Source: Rhodonellum psychrophilum GCM71 = DSM 17998
GTDB taxonomy: Bacteria > Bacteroidota > Bacteroidia > Cytophagales > Cyclobacteriaceae
Assembly (NCBI RefSeq): GCF_000381545.1
Contig: NZ_KB906689.1
Location: 1 to 64,000 of the forward strand
Direction of reading: 5' to 3'
Length of the DNA: 64,000 nucleotides
The notes below the pieces were generated by a model. It was given only the letters and a program-made list of their open reading frames with translations, ran no database searches and was not told the DNA's origin. Below are positions 45,401 through 54,150 of the stretch, in pieces (the stretch's first letter is position 1; every line of letters starts with the position of its first letter). Position numbers and translations under genes: made by a program.

Positions 45401-45735
45401 AAACGCTTATGAGCAATTTCCGGCCAAAAGCGGCGGTGGAAAAAAGGATCCCAAACCAGCAGTTGGAAAGTGGTTTGGGCGAATCCGAAGCGCATAAAAT
45501 GTCTTTCCTGCAGAATGAAATCCTGAGGGTCTTTGAAGATATCCGGGAATTGAAGATTGAGGGTGATAAGAAAAGACTGATCAAAATCGATGGAAGGAAT
45601 GAAGAAATCCTAAAGGTTCTGTATCCGGTTTTTTCAGTCGATGTAACCCGTTTCATCAATTTTCTATTGACGAAATTTTTTGAGGAACACCCTGAAATTG
45701 TTAAAGAAATCAAAAAATCCTTTAAAAGCCTTTGA
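45379..45735 (+). CDS. Tra-operon protein in the TraB position, unknown function
   Basis: This 118-aa protein is mostly helical, with charged segments and a C-terminal region resembling a small DNA-binding or dimerisation fold (V-T-R-F-I-N-F-L-L-T-K-F-F-E-E-H-P-E-I). In Bacteroidetes tra operons this position, after TraA, usually holds DUF3408-type proteins; the C-terminal half is compatible with that, but I cannot confirm membership. It overlaps traA by 22 bp. Confidence 0.65.
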   Translation: MAQDEYIKTLMSNFRPKAAVEKRIPNQQLESGLGESEAHKMSFLQNEILRVFEDIRELKIEGDKKRLIKIDGRNEEILKVLYPVFSVDVTRFINFLLTKFFEEHPEIVKEIKKSFKSL

Positions 45736-45736
45736 T

Positions 45737-46117
45737 ATGGAATGGACTGCATTCATTAATTATTTATCGATGGGGTATTTGCTCTATTATGGTTTGATCG
45801 TGATCATAGACCTGCTCAAGCCTAGTCAAGGTTTGGCCCTAAACGGAGAGGATGATGTCCTGGAATTTTCGGAAGCAATGCAAACTACAATTGTTGAGCA
45901 TCATCCGGAAAACCAGCTAAATTCATCTTCCCAGGCAATCCCTTTTCAACCTTTGCCCGAAAAACCAGGGCAGTGGGCTGATGAGGAAGAAACGGAGGAC
46001 TTGGAGCTGTTCCAAGAAAACATCAATGCATCCACGGGTGGGGTTTCCAGCATGCAGGAATTGTTCAAGCTTGCCCAGGACCAATCCATTGAAATAAAAA
46101 AGCAACTGATTTTCTGA
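45737..46117 (+). CDS. Tra-operon single-pass membrane protein, unknown function
   Basis: This 126-aa protein has one TM helix (residues 5-26: Y-L-S-M-G-Y-L-L-Y-Y-G-L-I-V-I-I) followed by an acidic, proline-containing cytosolic tail (E-E-E-T-E-D-L-E-L). The ATG at 45737 lies 1 bp after the previous stop. Its position matches TraC/TraD of related operons, but the sequence is not a recognised family member. It ends 2 bp before the first traE-like gene. Confidence 0.6.
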   Translation: MEWTAFINYLSMGYLLYYGLIVIIDLLKPSQGLALNGEDDVLEFSEAMQTTIVEHHPENQLNSSSQAIPFQPLPEKPGQWADEEETEDLELFQENINASTGGVSSMQELFKLAQDQSIEIKKQLIF

Positions 46118-46119
46118 AA

Positions 46120-46440
46120 ATGAAAACGGCTGCAATGATCCTGATTGCAGTGACAGCAATCACTGCAGTTTGTTTTGAAGGTTTTGCCCAGGCACCACCG
46201 GGAATTCCGGAAATCAATCAGGGAAAAAACATGATGGCCCAAAATTTCAGGGCTTTGTCAAGTGCCGTTCTGGTATTGGGCGCCATTTTCGGGTTATTCG
46301 GTGGTTTGAGAATATACAACAACTGGCAACTGGGAAGACGAAACATCGACCAGGAGGTTGCCGGTTGGTTCGGTGCCTGTATTTTTTTATCCATTCTGGG
46401 GATTTTTTTAAGCGTGCTTTTCAATGTCCCTGCGCATTAA
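46120..46440 (+). CDS. TraE-like conjugal transfer membrane protein (DUF4134), first copy
   Basis: This 106-aa protein has a signal-like first helix ending F-A-Q-A and two further TM helices (about 42-62 and 82-104), with the conserved N-W-Q-L-G-R-R-N-I-D-Q-E-V-A-G-W-F-G-A-C between them. This is the DUF4134/TraE family, analogous in position and layout to VirB2-type subunits. A second copy follows after 66 bp. The two share the I-x-G-G-x-R-I/V-Y segment and the D-x-x-x-G-W-F/G-G-A/S-C signature. Confidence 0.85.
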   Translation: MKTAAMILIAVTAITAVCFEGFAQAPPGIPEINQGKNMMAQNFRALSSAVLVLGAIFGLFGGLRIYNNWQLGRRNIDQEVAGWFGACIFLSILGIFLSVLFNVPAH

Positions 46441-46506
46441 ATGAGCTTTATAATTCCTCATTATACAGTTAGTTTTCTTATTTAATCCATCTAAATTCTT
46501 ATTGCT

Positions 46507-46812
46507 ATGTTGAAAAAAGCCAACAAATCAATTGGTAGTGCACTTCTTTTTGCCCTATCAGCAACATCCTCCTTTGCGCAAGGAGTGCAGGGTATCACCG
46601 CTGCTGAATCTTCACTTTTAGGCTATGTGGACCCGGTAGCCTCCCTCTGTCTGGTGATCGGGGCGGTGGTCGGCATCATCGGTGGTGTAAGGGTGTACAT
46701 CAAATGGAACAGCGGCGATCAGGACATCAACAAAGAGTTGATGGGCTGGGGCGGCTCCTGTCTGTTTCTGGTACTGGTCAGTGTGATCATCAAAGCCTTT
46801 TTCGGTGTCTGA
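46507..46812 (+). CDS. traE: TraE-like conjugal transfer membrane protein (DUF4134), second copy
   Basis: This 101-aa paralogue of the preceding gene has a signal segment ending F-A-Q-G, then two TM helices around V-R-V-Y-I-K-W-N-S-G-D-Q-D-I-N-K-E-L-M-G-W-G-G-S-C, a closer match to canonical TraE. The G-x-x-D-I-N-K-E-x-x-G-W motif is typical. Its TGA stop overlaps the ATG of traF. Confidence 0.88.
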   Translation: MLKKANKSIGSALLFALSATSSFAQGVQGITAAESSLLGYVDPVASLCLVIGAVVGIIGGVRVYIKWNSGDQDINKELMGWGGSCLFLVLVSVIIKAFFGV

Positions 46813-47117
46813 TGGCAAAGCTGTTTCCCATCTATAAGGGGCTTCAAAAACCCCTTATATACAAGGGTTTTCAGGGAAAATTTATCGGCTGGGGAATAGG
46901 GTCGCTTGTTTCAGGAGTGGTATTGGGAGGAACGATCGGGAGTTTGACCAGCATGGTATTCGGAGGGTTTATCACGGTCTCCGTCATTGTTGGAGGCCTT
47001 TTTTTCACAAGTCAACAACAAAAGAAAGGGCTGCACAATAAAACCCGACATGAGGGGATATTCCAGTTTGCTGTGGATTTAAAAAAAGCACGACATGTTA
47101 CGAAAAAGAAAAACTGA
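46812..47117 (+). CDS. traF: Conjugal transfer protein TraF (DUF4133)
   Basis: This 101-aa protein starts M-A-K-L-F-P-I-Y-K-G-L, then Y-K-G-F-Q-G-K-F-I, and has two TM helices (about 25-45 and 47-65). This is the DUF4133/TraF family, VirB3-like in size and topology. The ATG at 46812 overlaps the traE stop (ATGA-type junction); the frame extends upstream inside traE but without family residues. Its 3' end overlaps traG by 23 bp. Confidence 0.85.
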   Translation: MAKLFPIYKGLQKPLIYKGFQGKFIGWGIGSLVSGVVLGGTIGSLTSMVFGGFITVSVIVGGLFFTSQQQKKGLHNKTRHEGIFQFAVDLKKARHVTKKKN

Positions 47118-49590
47118 ATTTAAAATCCCCTATCTGGGGATTGATGAATTTAAGGGATATCCTATCCTGTATAATGAGAAGGGGGATTTCGGGGTGATTT
47201 TGTCCCTCAGAAATCCCGTACTGCAATATTCGGCCGATCCCTGGGAATATGACAATTTTCACCAATTGTATGTGAATGTCCTGAAAATCCTGGGAGAGGG
47301 TTATTTCATCCAAAAGCAGGACATCATCAGCAAAACAGGTTTTCAATCGGACACCCATGATGAATTTCTTCAGCAAAAATACGATGAACATTTTCAGGGA
47401 AGGGTGCATACTACCCACAAAACCTTTTTGGTTATTACCAAAAAAACGAAACCGGGATATTACACACACAGCGAGAAAGACCTGAATGATTTTCACCAAT
47501 CCATCGGGAAATTAATCGATCATTTCACCAGAAACGGCTTGGCTGTCAAAGTACTGGATGAAGCCGGCATCAACCACCACATCATGAGAATCCTTTCGAT
47601 GAATTTTCATGGAAAAAACCTGGCCCTGAACAATATTCTTGCCGGAGACCTCCAAATTGAAATGGGCGAAACAGCGGTAAAATCCATCAGCCTTGTCAAT
47701 ACCGATGTCATCGATCTGCCGCAAAACCTCACCACGCACAGCGAAAGAAACGACAAAGATACCTTGAAGGGATTCCCGATTGACAACATGGGTTTTTTGT
47801 TTTCTGTACCGAATTTCAAAACTATGCTCTACAATCAGGTGATTGAAATCGTTCCGCAGACGAATACCCAGAGGAAGTTGGAGCTCAAAAGAAAAAGGCA
47901 TTCAGGAATACCCGATCCCGCCAACAACATGTGTGTCGAGGACATCGATCAGCTGCTTGAGGACATTAACAGAAACAATCAGCTGCTTGTCAACTCACAC
48001 TTCAATCTGGTGGTGGCATGTGACCGGGAATTTATCCAGGGAACCTCAAATTATATTGAATCCTCGCTCTTCCAACAGGGAATTATCCCCTCAAATAATG
48101 CGTACAACCAACTCGAATTGTTCAGGTCTGTATTACCCTGCAACAGTTCAGAATTGAAACATTATGATTATTTTCTGACGACTTCGGACGCCGCGCTTTG
48201 TTTTTTTTTCAAGGAACGCATGCCCGAGGACGAGGTCAGCAATTTCCAGATCAGGTTGACTGACCGTCATGGAATCCCGGTCAAGATCGACCCAGCGGAT
48301 TTGCCCATGCAGAACAACCGGATCAACAACCGGAACAAGTTTGTCCTGGGCCCCTCCGGTTCAGGAAAATCGTTCTTCATGAATACCCTGCTCGAACAAT
48401 ACTCCATGTACAACAAGAGCAAGAAACCAAAATGGTTAATGGATATCGTCATCGTCGACACAGGCCACTCCTACCAGGGATTGTGCAACTATCTGGGTGG
48501 AGTCTATGTGACCTGGAAAGAAAATGATCCCATTACCACCAATCCATTTGCGATTGCCCAGGAAGAATACAACATCGAAAAAAAAGAATTCCTGTTGACT
48601 TTGGTCAGTGTGCTCTGGAAAAGTGCGGAAGGAACTTTTTCACAGGTGGAAGCCGATGTCATTTCCAGCACGATCTCCTCGTATTACGCCTCCTACTTTA
48701 CCGGTGAAGGCAGGATAAGCCGGCTTTGCTTCAACTCTTTCTATCAGTATGCACTTTACAAAATCCCGCTGATAAAGGAGGAGGAAAAAATCCCTTTCAA
48801 CCTGGATGAATTCAGGTTTGTGCTGAAAAAATTCACGGAAGGCGAGTTTGAACCTGTGCTCAACAAGGAAATCGACAGCTCATTATTTGAAGAATCCTTT
48901 GTGGTTTTTGAAATCGATTCCATCAAAGAACACAAAGTGCTGTTTCCGATTGTAACGCTCATCATCATGGATGTTTTCATCCAAAAGATGCGGTTCAGGA
49001 CCAAACAAAGGAAAGCCTTGGTGATTGAAGAGGCCTGGAAGGCAATCTCATCTCCTTTGATGGCCAATTACATCCTTTATCTGTTCAAGACGGTAAGGAA
49101 GTTTTGGGGAGAAATCATTGTGGTGACTCAGGAACTCGGGGACATCCTGGGGAATAAAGTGGTCAAGGACAGTATCCTCAACAATTCGGACACAATTATT
49201 CTCCTGGATCAGACCAAGTTCAAGGACCATTATGATGAAATCGCTTCCCTCCTGTCCATCAATGAAAATGAGAGGAAAAAAATATTCACCATCAACCAGT
49301 TTGACAATTCAGAAGGACGGGGAAGGTTTAAGGAGGTGTACATTCGGCGAGGGGCTACCGGAGAGGTCTACGGAGTGGAAGTTTCCCTGCACCAATACCT
49401 CACCTATACCACAGAAAAACCGGAAAAGGCTGCAGTTGAAACCTACATTGATTTCTATGGAAATTACCAAATTGGCCTGGATTTTTTTGTGGAAGATTTC
49501 AAGAGCTCCGGATATGGGCTGCATCAATTTTTTTCCCTGATCAACAGCCTTGATGCACCTTATCGAGAAAAGAAAAATCAGTTGGCCTAA
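47095..49590 (+). CDS. traG: TraG-family conjugation ATPase (VirB4-like)
   Basis: This 831-aa protein powers pilus and channel assembly at the inner membrane. Walker A is G-P-S-G-S-G-K-S near residues 419-426 and Walker B is L-V-I-E-E-A-W-K-A near 641-650. A motif resembling the VirB4 C-terminal signature (T-Q-E-L-G-D-I near 680, then S-D-T-I-I-L-L-D-Q) follows. The N-terminal I-P-Y-L-G-I-D and K-G-D-F-G-V-I-L are typical of TraG in Bacteroidetes. The start overlaps traF. Confidence 0.93.
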   Translation: MLRKRKTEFKIPYLGIDEFKGYPILYNEKGDFGVILSLRNPVLQYSADPWEYDNFHQLYVNVLKILGEGYFIQKQDIISKTGFQSDTHDEFLQQKYDEHFQGRVHTTHKTFLVITKKTKPGYYTHSEKDLNDFHQSIGKLIDHFTRNGLAVKVLDEAGINHHIMRILSMNFHGKNLALNNILAGDLQIEMGETAVKSISLVNTDVIDLPQNLTTHSERNDKDTLKGFPIDNMGFLFSVPNFKTMLYNQVIEIVPQTNTQRKLELKRKRHSGIPDPANNMCVEDIDQLLEDINRNNQLLVNSHFNLVVACDREFIQGTSNYIESSLFQQGIIPSNNAYNQLELFRSVLPCNSSELKHYDYFLTTSDAALCFFFKERMPEDEVSNFQIRLTDRHGIPVKIDPADLPMQNNRINNRNKFVLGPSGSGKSFFMNTLLEQYSMYNKSKKPKWLMDIVIVDTGHSYQGLCNYLGGVYVTWKENDPITTNPFAIAQEEYNIEKKEFLLTLVSVLWKSAEGTFSQVEADVISSTISSYYASYFTGEGRISRLCFNSFYQYALYKIPLIKEEEKIPFNLDEFRFVLKKFTEGEFEPVLNKEIDSSLFEESFVVFEIDSIKEHKVLFPIVTLIIMDVFIQKMRFRTKQRKALVIEEAWKAISSPLMANYILYLFKTVRKFWGEIIVVTQELGDILGNKVVKDSILNNSDTIILLDQTKFKDHYDEIASLLSINENERKKIFTINQFDNSEGRGRFKEVYIRRGATGEVYGVEVSLHQYLTYTTEKPEKAAVETYIDFYGNYQIGLDFFVEDFKSSGYGLHQFFSLINSLDAPYREKKNQLA

Positions 49591-49602
49591 ACAAGAAAAA
49601 CC

Positions 49603-50262
49603 ATGAAACTTCTTCAATTTATCATCTGCATGCTCCTGAACGGAGCTGTTTTGGGACAGATATATACTGATCCGGCAGTGGCCGCGGCACAGGCCGCCCA
49701 CGCAGCAGTCCTCAACAACCAATTGGGCACCACCAATGAGAAACTGACCTTGATCGAAAGGGGCCAACTGGCTATTACAGGAAACCTTACAGTGGTCACC
49801 ACCTTGCAGGACAAACTCTTCAATGGGCTTTCGCAGGTCAGCTCCATTTTGACAAGCCTGGCAAACATCAAGGAAATAGCCAGGATTGCGACCGGGATTC
49901 AAAGCGATGTTCAGGATATTATGGATTTGGCCCGTGATAATCCTGCCTTTCTGGTATTTGCGGAACAAAACGCAACACTCTTCCAACAAAGGGCAATTTC
50001 CCTTGCCTTGGAGGTTAACAATTTTGCTTTACAGGGAGGTTTGGAAAACCTGATGGATGCAGGGGAAAGATCCAAAATCATCCATTCCATCATGACCGAC
50101 ATGATGATTCTCAGGTCCTACACCTATGGCATGTACAGGGCCATGTATTTTGCCAAGATGAAAGGCCTATTTAAAGCACTGAATCCCTTTCAGGGATACA
50201 TTGAAATGGATCTGGCCATCATGGAGGATATCATCAGAAAGAGAAATGTTTTAAGCAGATGA
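49603..50262 (+). CDS. Secreted Tra-operon protein, paralogue 1 of 3 (VirB5/TrbJ-like candidate)
   Basis: This 219-aa protein has a signal peptide ending V-L-G-Q and is otherwise almost entirely helical. The core segments I-Q-S-D-V-Q-D-I-M, A-R-D-N-P-A-F-L-V-F-A-E-Q and I-H-S-I-M-T-D-M...M-Y-F-A-K-M-K-G-L-F-K-A-L-N-P-F-Q-G-Y correspond position by position to those of the next two genes. Between TraG and TraJ, canonical operons carry one DUF4141/TraI-type secreted helical protein, so a VirB5/TrbJ-like pilus-tip role is inferred. The start is 12 bp after traG. Confidence 0.7.
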   Translation: MKLLQFIICMLLNGAVLGQIYTDPAVAAAQAAHAAVLNNQLGTTNEKLTLIERGQLAITGNLTVVTTLQDKLFNGLSQVSSILTSLANIKEIARIATGIQSDVQDIMDLARDNPAFLVFAEQNATLFQQRAISLALEVNNFALQGGLENLMDAGERSKIIHSIMTDMMILRSYTYGMYRAMYFAKMKGLFKALNPFQGYIEMDLAIMEDIIRKRNVLSR

Positions 50263-50265
50263 GCC

Positions 50266-50913
50266 ATGAAAAAGTACCTGCTCATTTTTACGCTGTCCCT
50301 CTCTTTGAATGCATTCGGTCAGATCAATATTCAACTGCTTCACCAATTGGTTGAAAATTCCAAATCGGAACATGAGCAGCAATTGGAGGCAAAGGGAAAT
50401 CAGGCCAAAAATGCATTTCATGAAGAAGTCAACCGAAATATTCTCGGTGAGGTCAAACAGGGATACAAAACCCTTCAGGAAAGATTTGCCAAACTGACAC
50501 TCGTATTTGATGCCGTGGGGATTGCCAATTCGGCGAATCCGCTTATCCGATCCATCATTGACAACCAGCAACAAATCCTCTTCTACTGCCAAAGAGACCC
50601 CGCCCTACTGCCTTTTGCAGTGGAAACCGAGAAATTATTTGTCAGCCAATCCTACTCCTTATTGAATTATCTGATTGGATTGGCGGCATCCATTGGGGAC
50701 ATCAACCAGATGAAAATGTCTGACAGGCGAATTCTTTTCGGCCATATTCTGCATGAACTCAAAGCTGTCCATCAGCTTTCACTCGGAACTTCCCGAACGC
50801 TGCAATTCCATTTAAAAAGGAAAACCGGAGGAAACCCCTACCAAGATTATGTTCAAACGGAAATGGGCTTGGTAGATGAAATCATGTCCAACATTAAACT
50901 CCTTAAAAATTGA
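50266..50913 (+). CDS. Secreted Tra-operon protein, paralogue 2 of 3
   Basis: This 215-aa protein has a signal peptide ending A-F-G-Q. Its helical body has D-P-A-L-L-P-F-A-V-E, F-G-H-I-L-H-E-L-K-A-V-H and R-T-L-Q-F-H-L-K-R-K-T-G-G-N-P-Y-Q-D-Y near the C-terminus, matching the neighbours' D-N-P-A-F-L/D-P-M-L-L and N-P-F-Q-G-Y/N-P-Y-Q-A-Y blocks. It is the most diverged of the three. Its stop overlaps the TTG start of the third gene. Confidence 0.7.
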   Translation: MKKYLLIFTLSLSLNAFGQINIQLLHQLVENSKSEHEQQLEAKGNQAKNAFHEEVNRNILGEVKQGYKTLQERFAKLTLVFDAVGIANSANPLIRSIIDNQQQILFYCQRDPALLPFAVETEKLFVSQSYSLLNYLIGLAASIGDINQMKMSDRRILFGHILHELKAVHQLSLGTSRTLQFHLKRKTGGNPYQDYVQTEMGLVDEIMSNIKLLKN

Positions 50914-51572
50914 AAACCTGGCTTTCATTGATCGCAATTGTTTTGAGTTTTGGTCTGGAGGCGCAGACCATCATCTTTGATGAGCACCACTTCATGGCCG
51001 TCACCGAAAACGCTGCCATGAGGAATTTGTCAGAAATGGGCTACCATCAAAGTCTGGAAGGAATCCGTCAGAATACAGATGACATTGGCATTCAGTTATC
51101 CAGTTTGACTTTGGTTCAAGTAATGATTCACCGCTCTCTGACTGAGGTGAATGAAGCCCTAAAAGATGCCATTCAGGTTAAACAACTCGGAAGAACCATC
51201 CAACAGATTTTCAGCATCAGTGAGCAGGCCATTGACATTGCATCCACCGATCCAATGTTATTGCTTTTTGCCGAAGAATACATCAGGCAGGCCAAAGAAA
51301 GAAGCATTGCCTTGATCACTGATATTTCGGGATTTGTACTGGCTGAAGGAAGCGATGTATTCATCAACCACAATGTAAGGGATGAGTTGATCTCCAACAT
51401 CAGAACCGAATTGCAGTTGATCCACGCCTCAATGTTGGCGGTAAAAAACTCCATGTACTGGGCCAAAATGAACGGTGTGCTCAGAAAACTCAACCCCTAT
51501 CAGGCATATCTCAACCGGGACATATACCTAATCAATCAGATTCTTCAACAGAAAAAAACCCTAGCAAGATGA
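50910..51572 (+). CDS. Secreted Tra-operon protein, paralogue 3 of 3 (TTG start)
   Basis: This 220-aa protein has the block D-P-M-L-L-L-F-A-E-E-Y, then I-S-N-I-R-T-E-L-Q-L-I-H-A-S and M-Y-W-A-K-M-N-G-V-L-R-K-L-N-P-Y-Q-A-Y, clearly related to the first paralogue. The start is a TTG at 50910 that overlaps the preceding TGA (T-TGA). It is preferred because it yields a normal signal peptide (K-T-W-L-S-L-I-A-I-V...L-E-A-Q); the first ATG would remove the signal. Its own stop overlaps the next start (ATGA). Confidence 0.7.
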   Translation: MKTWLSLIAIVLSFGLEAQTIIFDEHHFMAVTENAAMRNLSEMGYHQSLEGIRQNTDDIGIQLSSLTLVQVMIHRSLTEVNEALKDAIQVKQLGRTIQQIFSISEQAIDIASTDPMLLLFAEEYIRQAKERSIALITDISGFVLAEGSDVFINHNVRDELISNIRTELQLIHASMLAVKNSMYWAKMNGVLRKLNPYQAYLNRDIYLINQILQQKKTLAR

Positions 51573-52357
51573 AAAAGACAATTCTACTGCTTACAATCGG
51601 CTTTTTATGCCTCCAAGATTTGCTGGCACAAATGCGTATCCATGACCGGGCCGTAGTCGCCCAACAGGAAAGGATGGTGTTCAAACAATGGGACATGGAC
51701 GAGTTTTATCCCAACCCAAACAGAATCCTGGGCATCCCCACGAATCCAAACTGGTTTCTTACCTGGGCCTTGCACCCAAATTATCCACAGCTGGATAGAC
51801 GGCCATTATCCCCCTCAGGGGAACAAACGCAAAGGATCGGTTTGGCTGCCGCAATGCAGGTTTCCTCCGATTATTACAAACAACAAGCGGATACGGTTGG
51901 AAATCTGGCCCGCAGGGAGTTGCTGCGGGTCTCAGGTGCATTTTCCAGCGCCGACCCACTTTACCTGCTGTACTATCAGAGAGAACTTTCCCCCCTGGAT
52001 AACATTGCAGCCGATGCCTTTAAAAACACACCGGAAAATGTTAAGGGATATGTTACTCAAACAGGTGTTTTGGATTGGTATCTGGAAAACATGCAAAGCC
52101 TGGCCGAGCGGTATGGCTTTGCCAAAACCCTCGATATGGAAAGGGGGCAACGTATCCTGATGTACCACAGAATCATGCTGGACATGAGAAAGCTATTGAC
52201 CAATTGGGAATACAAAATGTCCCTATCGGGAAAAATGCTTGCCCTAAGGCAAGACTCAGGTCCCAATAGACCCGGTCAATTGAAACTGGACATGGCTTTT
52301 GGCAGAGAGGATGAAATATTGGCCGAGATCATTCAGCGTAGGATTCTGATGAAATGA
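51569..52357 (+). CDS. Secreted Tra-operon protein, unknown function
   Basis: This 262-aa protein has a signal peptide ending L-L-A-Q. The N-terminal part (M-R-I-H-D-R-A-V-V-A-Q-Q-E-R-M-V-F-K-Q-W-D) and the proline-rich segment after it look strongly conserved, and the rest is helical. I associate it with secreted proteins of Bacteroidetes type IV systems but cannot name the family with certainty. The start and stop both overlap neighbours by 4 bp (ATGA), so translation is coupled with paralogue 3 and traJ. Confidence 0.65.
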   Translation: MKKTILLLTIGFLCLQDLLAQMRIHDRAVVAQQERMVFKQWDMDEFYPNPNRILGIPTNPNWFLTWALHPNYPQLDRRPLSPSGEQTQRIGLAAAMQVSSDYYKQQADTVGNLARRELLRVSGAFSSADPLYLLYYQRELSPLDNIAADAFKNTPENVKGYVTQTGVLDWYLENMQSLAERYGFAKTLDMERGQRILMYHRIMLDMRKLLTNWEYKMSLSGKMLALRQDSGPNRPGQLKLDMAFGREDEILAEIIQRRILMK

Positions 52358-53523
52358 AGACGGTCTTGACAACGGTGCTGTTGTTGTTCATCTCAACAAT
52401 CGGGGCACAGGCACAGGGAGCCATATCCCAGGATGAATACAAGGAAGCAGTTTCCTTTTTGCAGGGAAACGGAGTGTATGACCGTGGCTTCATGCGGTTT
52501 TTCGAAGGAATGCGGGATTATGCCCACAGTCATTTCGGACCTTTCATCAGGGATGCACAGGCTCTTGCCTGCATCTTTATGCTGATCTTCTTTTCCATGA
52601 AATCCTATGAGATGATGATCGGGGACAAAAAACTGGAAGTCATGCCGCTGCTCAGACCCTTTGGATTGATCATGCTGACGATGTGGTGGGGAATCTTCTG
52701 CAGGATTTTGGCATTTCCGACCGATTTGATCGCCGCCAAAACCGAAGCCTTGTTTGCTTCCCAAAACGATAAAATCAGTGTGCTGAGGCTGGACCGTGCG
52801 GTATACATCATTGACCTTTCTGATAAAATGGTGGAGTTTCAGGCCACAACTGAAATGGCCTCCAACCAGGCCCAAGAAACGGATAAAGGATTGGGAACCG
52901 TCATGGTGGACGGGATCAAGGGCTTTTTTTCAGACAATATCTTTGCTCCCATCGCCCAGATGAAAATCAGGATGCAGACCAGCATCCAACTGTTGCTCAC
53001 CCAGTTTTTGGAACTGTTGGCCATCTGGATCCTGCGGATCTGTGTCTATTTCGTCTTTTTCATACAGATCGTCTACTCCACAGTGCTGGTAATACTGGGT
53101 CCATTCTCCTTGGCGATAAGCGTCCTTCCTGCATTCAGGGATGCTTTTACGACTTGGATTGCCAGATTTATCAGCGTAAACCTTTATGTCGGGGTCGCTT
53201 ATCTGGTGCTGTACATCGCCGGTCTGCTCCAGGAATATGCCCTCAAACAGGAAATAGAGAAATACAGGGCATTGTTGGACACCTCCGGAGGTGAGGATAT
53301 CCTCACCAAATTATATTGGCTGGCGCAAAACGGAGTACTTTCCTTTGGGATAGTCATCGCCAGTTTTTTGGTAGGGGCTATCGCCATCACTACCGTGCCT
53401 TCCATTACCACATGGATTATCAGCACATCGGGCGTCAGTTCCGCTGCCGCCACTGCCGGAAGGACCGGAACCAGTCTGACCAGAATGGGGGGAGGAATAA
53501 CAACCAAAGTAATGGGTAAATAA
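52354..53523 (+). CDS. traJ: Conjugal transfer protein TraJ (VirB6-like)
   Basis: This 389-aa polytopic inner-membrane protein has a signal-like first helix, a helix pair near residues 67-120 and a cluster of about five TM helices at 220-370. Y-S-T-V-L-V-I-L-G-P-F-S-L-A-I-S-V-L-P-A-F near 240 is the family landmark shared with VirB6/TrbL proteins. It forms part of the inner-membrane channel. It is followed after 15 bp by traK. Confidence 0.88.
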   Translation: MKTVLTTVLLLFISTIGAQAQGAISQDEYKEAVSFLQGNGVYDRGFMRFFEGMRDYAHSHFGPFIRDAQALACIFMLIFFSMKSYEMMIGDKKLEVMPLLRPFGLIMLTMWWGIFCRILAFPTDLIAAKTEALFASQNDKISVLRLDRAVYIIDLSDKMVEFQATTEMASNQAQETDKGLGTVMVDGIKGFFSDNIFAPIAQMKIRMQTSIQLLLTQFLELLAIWILRICVYFVFFIQIVYSTVLVILGPFSLAISVLPAFRDAFTTWIARFISVNLYVGVAYLVLYIAGLLQEYALKQEIEKYRALLDTSGGEDILTKLYWLAQNGVLSFGIVIASFLVGAIAITTVPSITTWIISTSGVSSAAATAGRTGTSLTRMGGGITTKVMGK

Positions 53524-53538
53524 TTAAACGCAACTGAC

Positions 53539-54150
53539 ATGATCGTAAAAAACATAGAATCGAAAATCAGACTGGCCACTGTCTTATCGATAGGCAGCTT
53601 TGTCAGCGCACTTGTGATTTGTGTAGCTGTTTTGGCTTACGCTCACAAACAGGTATCCATTGCCCGGCAGTCCATCTACATTTTGGACAATGGAATTCCA
53701 ATACTGGCGAAGCAAACCAATATGCAGATGAATCGGCCCGCTGAATACAAGGCAGCGGTAGAGCTGTTCCACAACCTGTTTTTTTCACTGACCCCTGATG
53801 ACAAACAAATTGAATATCAGATGAAAAAAGCAATGTATCTGGCGGATGAATCCGGGGTTTTCCAGTACAATAACCTGAAGGAGAAAGGCTATTTCAATTC
53901 CATCCTGAGCTCCAGCTCTGTATTGACCCTGCATACAGACTCTGTTTTGGTAGATCTGAACAACAAGTTCACCTACTATGGCAAATTAAAAATCGACAGG
54001 AGAAGCGCAACCATTACCAGATCCCTGATCACAGAGGGGAATCTGATGGATATCCCAAGATCTGACAACAACAGTCATGGGGTATTGATCACCAACTGGA
54101 AAACCCTGGAAAACAAAGACCTCAGCAATGTTTCGAAAAATACGTTCTAG
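53539..54150 (+). CDS. traK: Conjugal transfer protein TraK (VirB8-like)
   Basis: This 203-aa protein has a short cytosolic N-terminus, one TM helix (residues 15-36) and a periplasmic domain containing E-Y-K-A-A-V-E-L-F-H-N-L-F-F-S-L-T-P-D-D near 75, the TraK hallmark. VirB8-type proteins link inner-membrane and core components. It overlaps the next gene by 23 bp. Confidence 0.9.
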   Translation: MIVKNIESKIRLATVLSIGSFVSALVICVAVLAYAHKQVSIARQSIYILDNGIPILAKQTNMQMNRPAEYKAAVELFHNLFFSLTPDDKQIEYQMKKAMYLADESGVFQYNNLKEKGYFNSILSSSSVLTLHTDSVLVDLNNKFTYYGKLKIDRRSATITRSLITEGNLMDIPRSDNNSHGVLITNWKTLENKDLSNVSKNTF

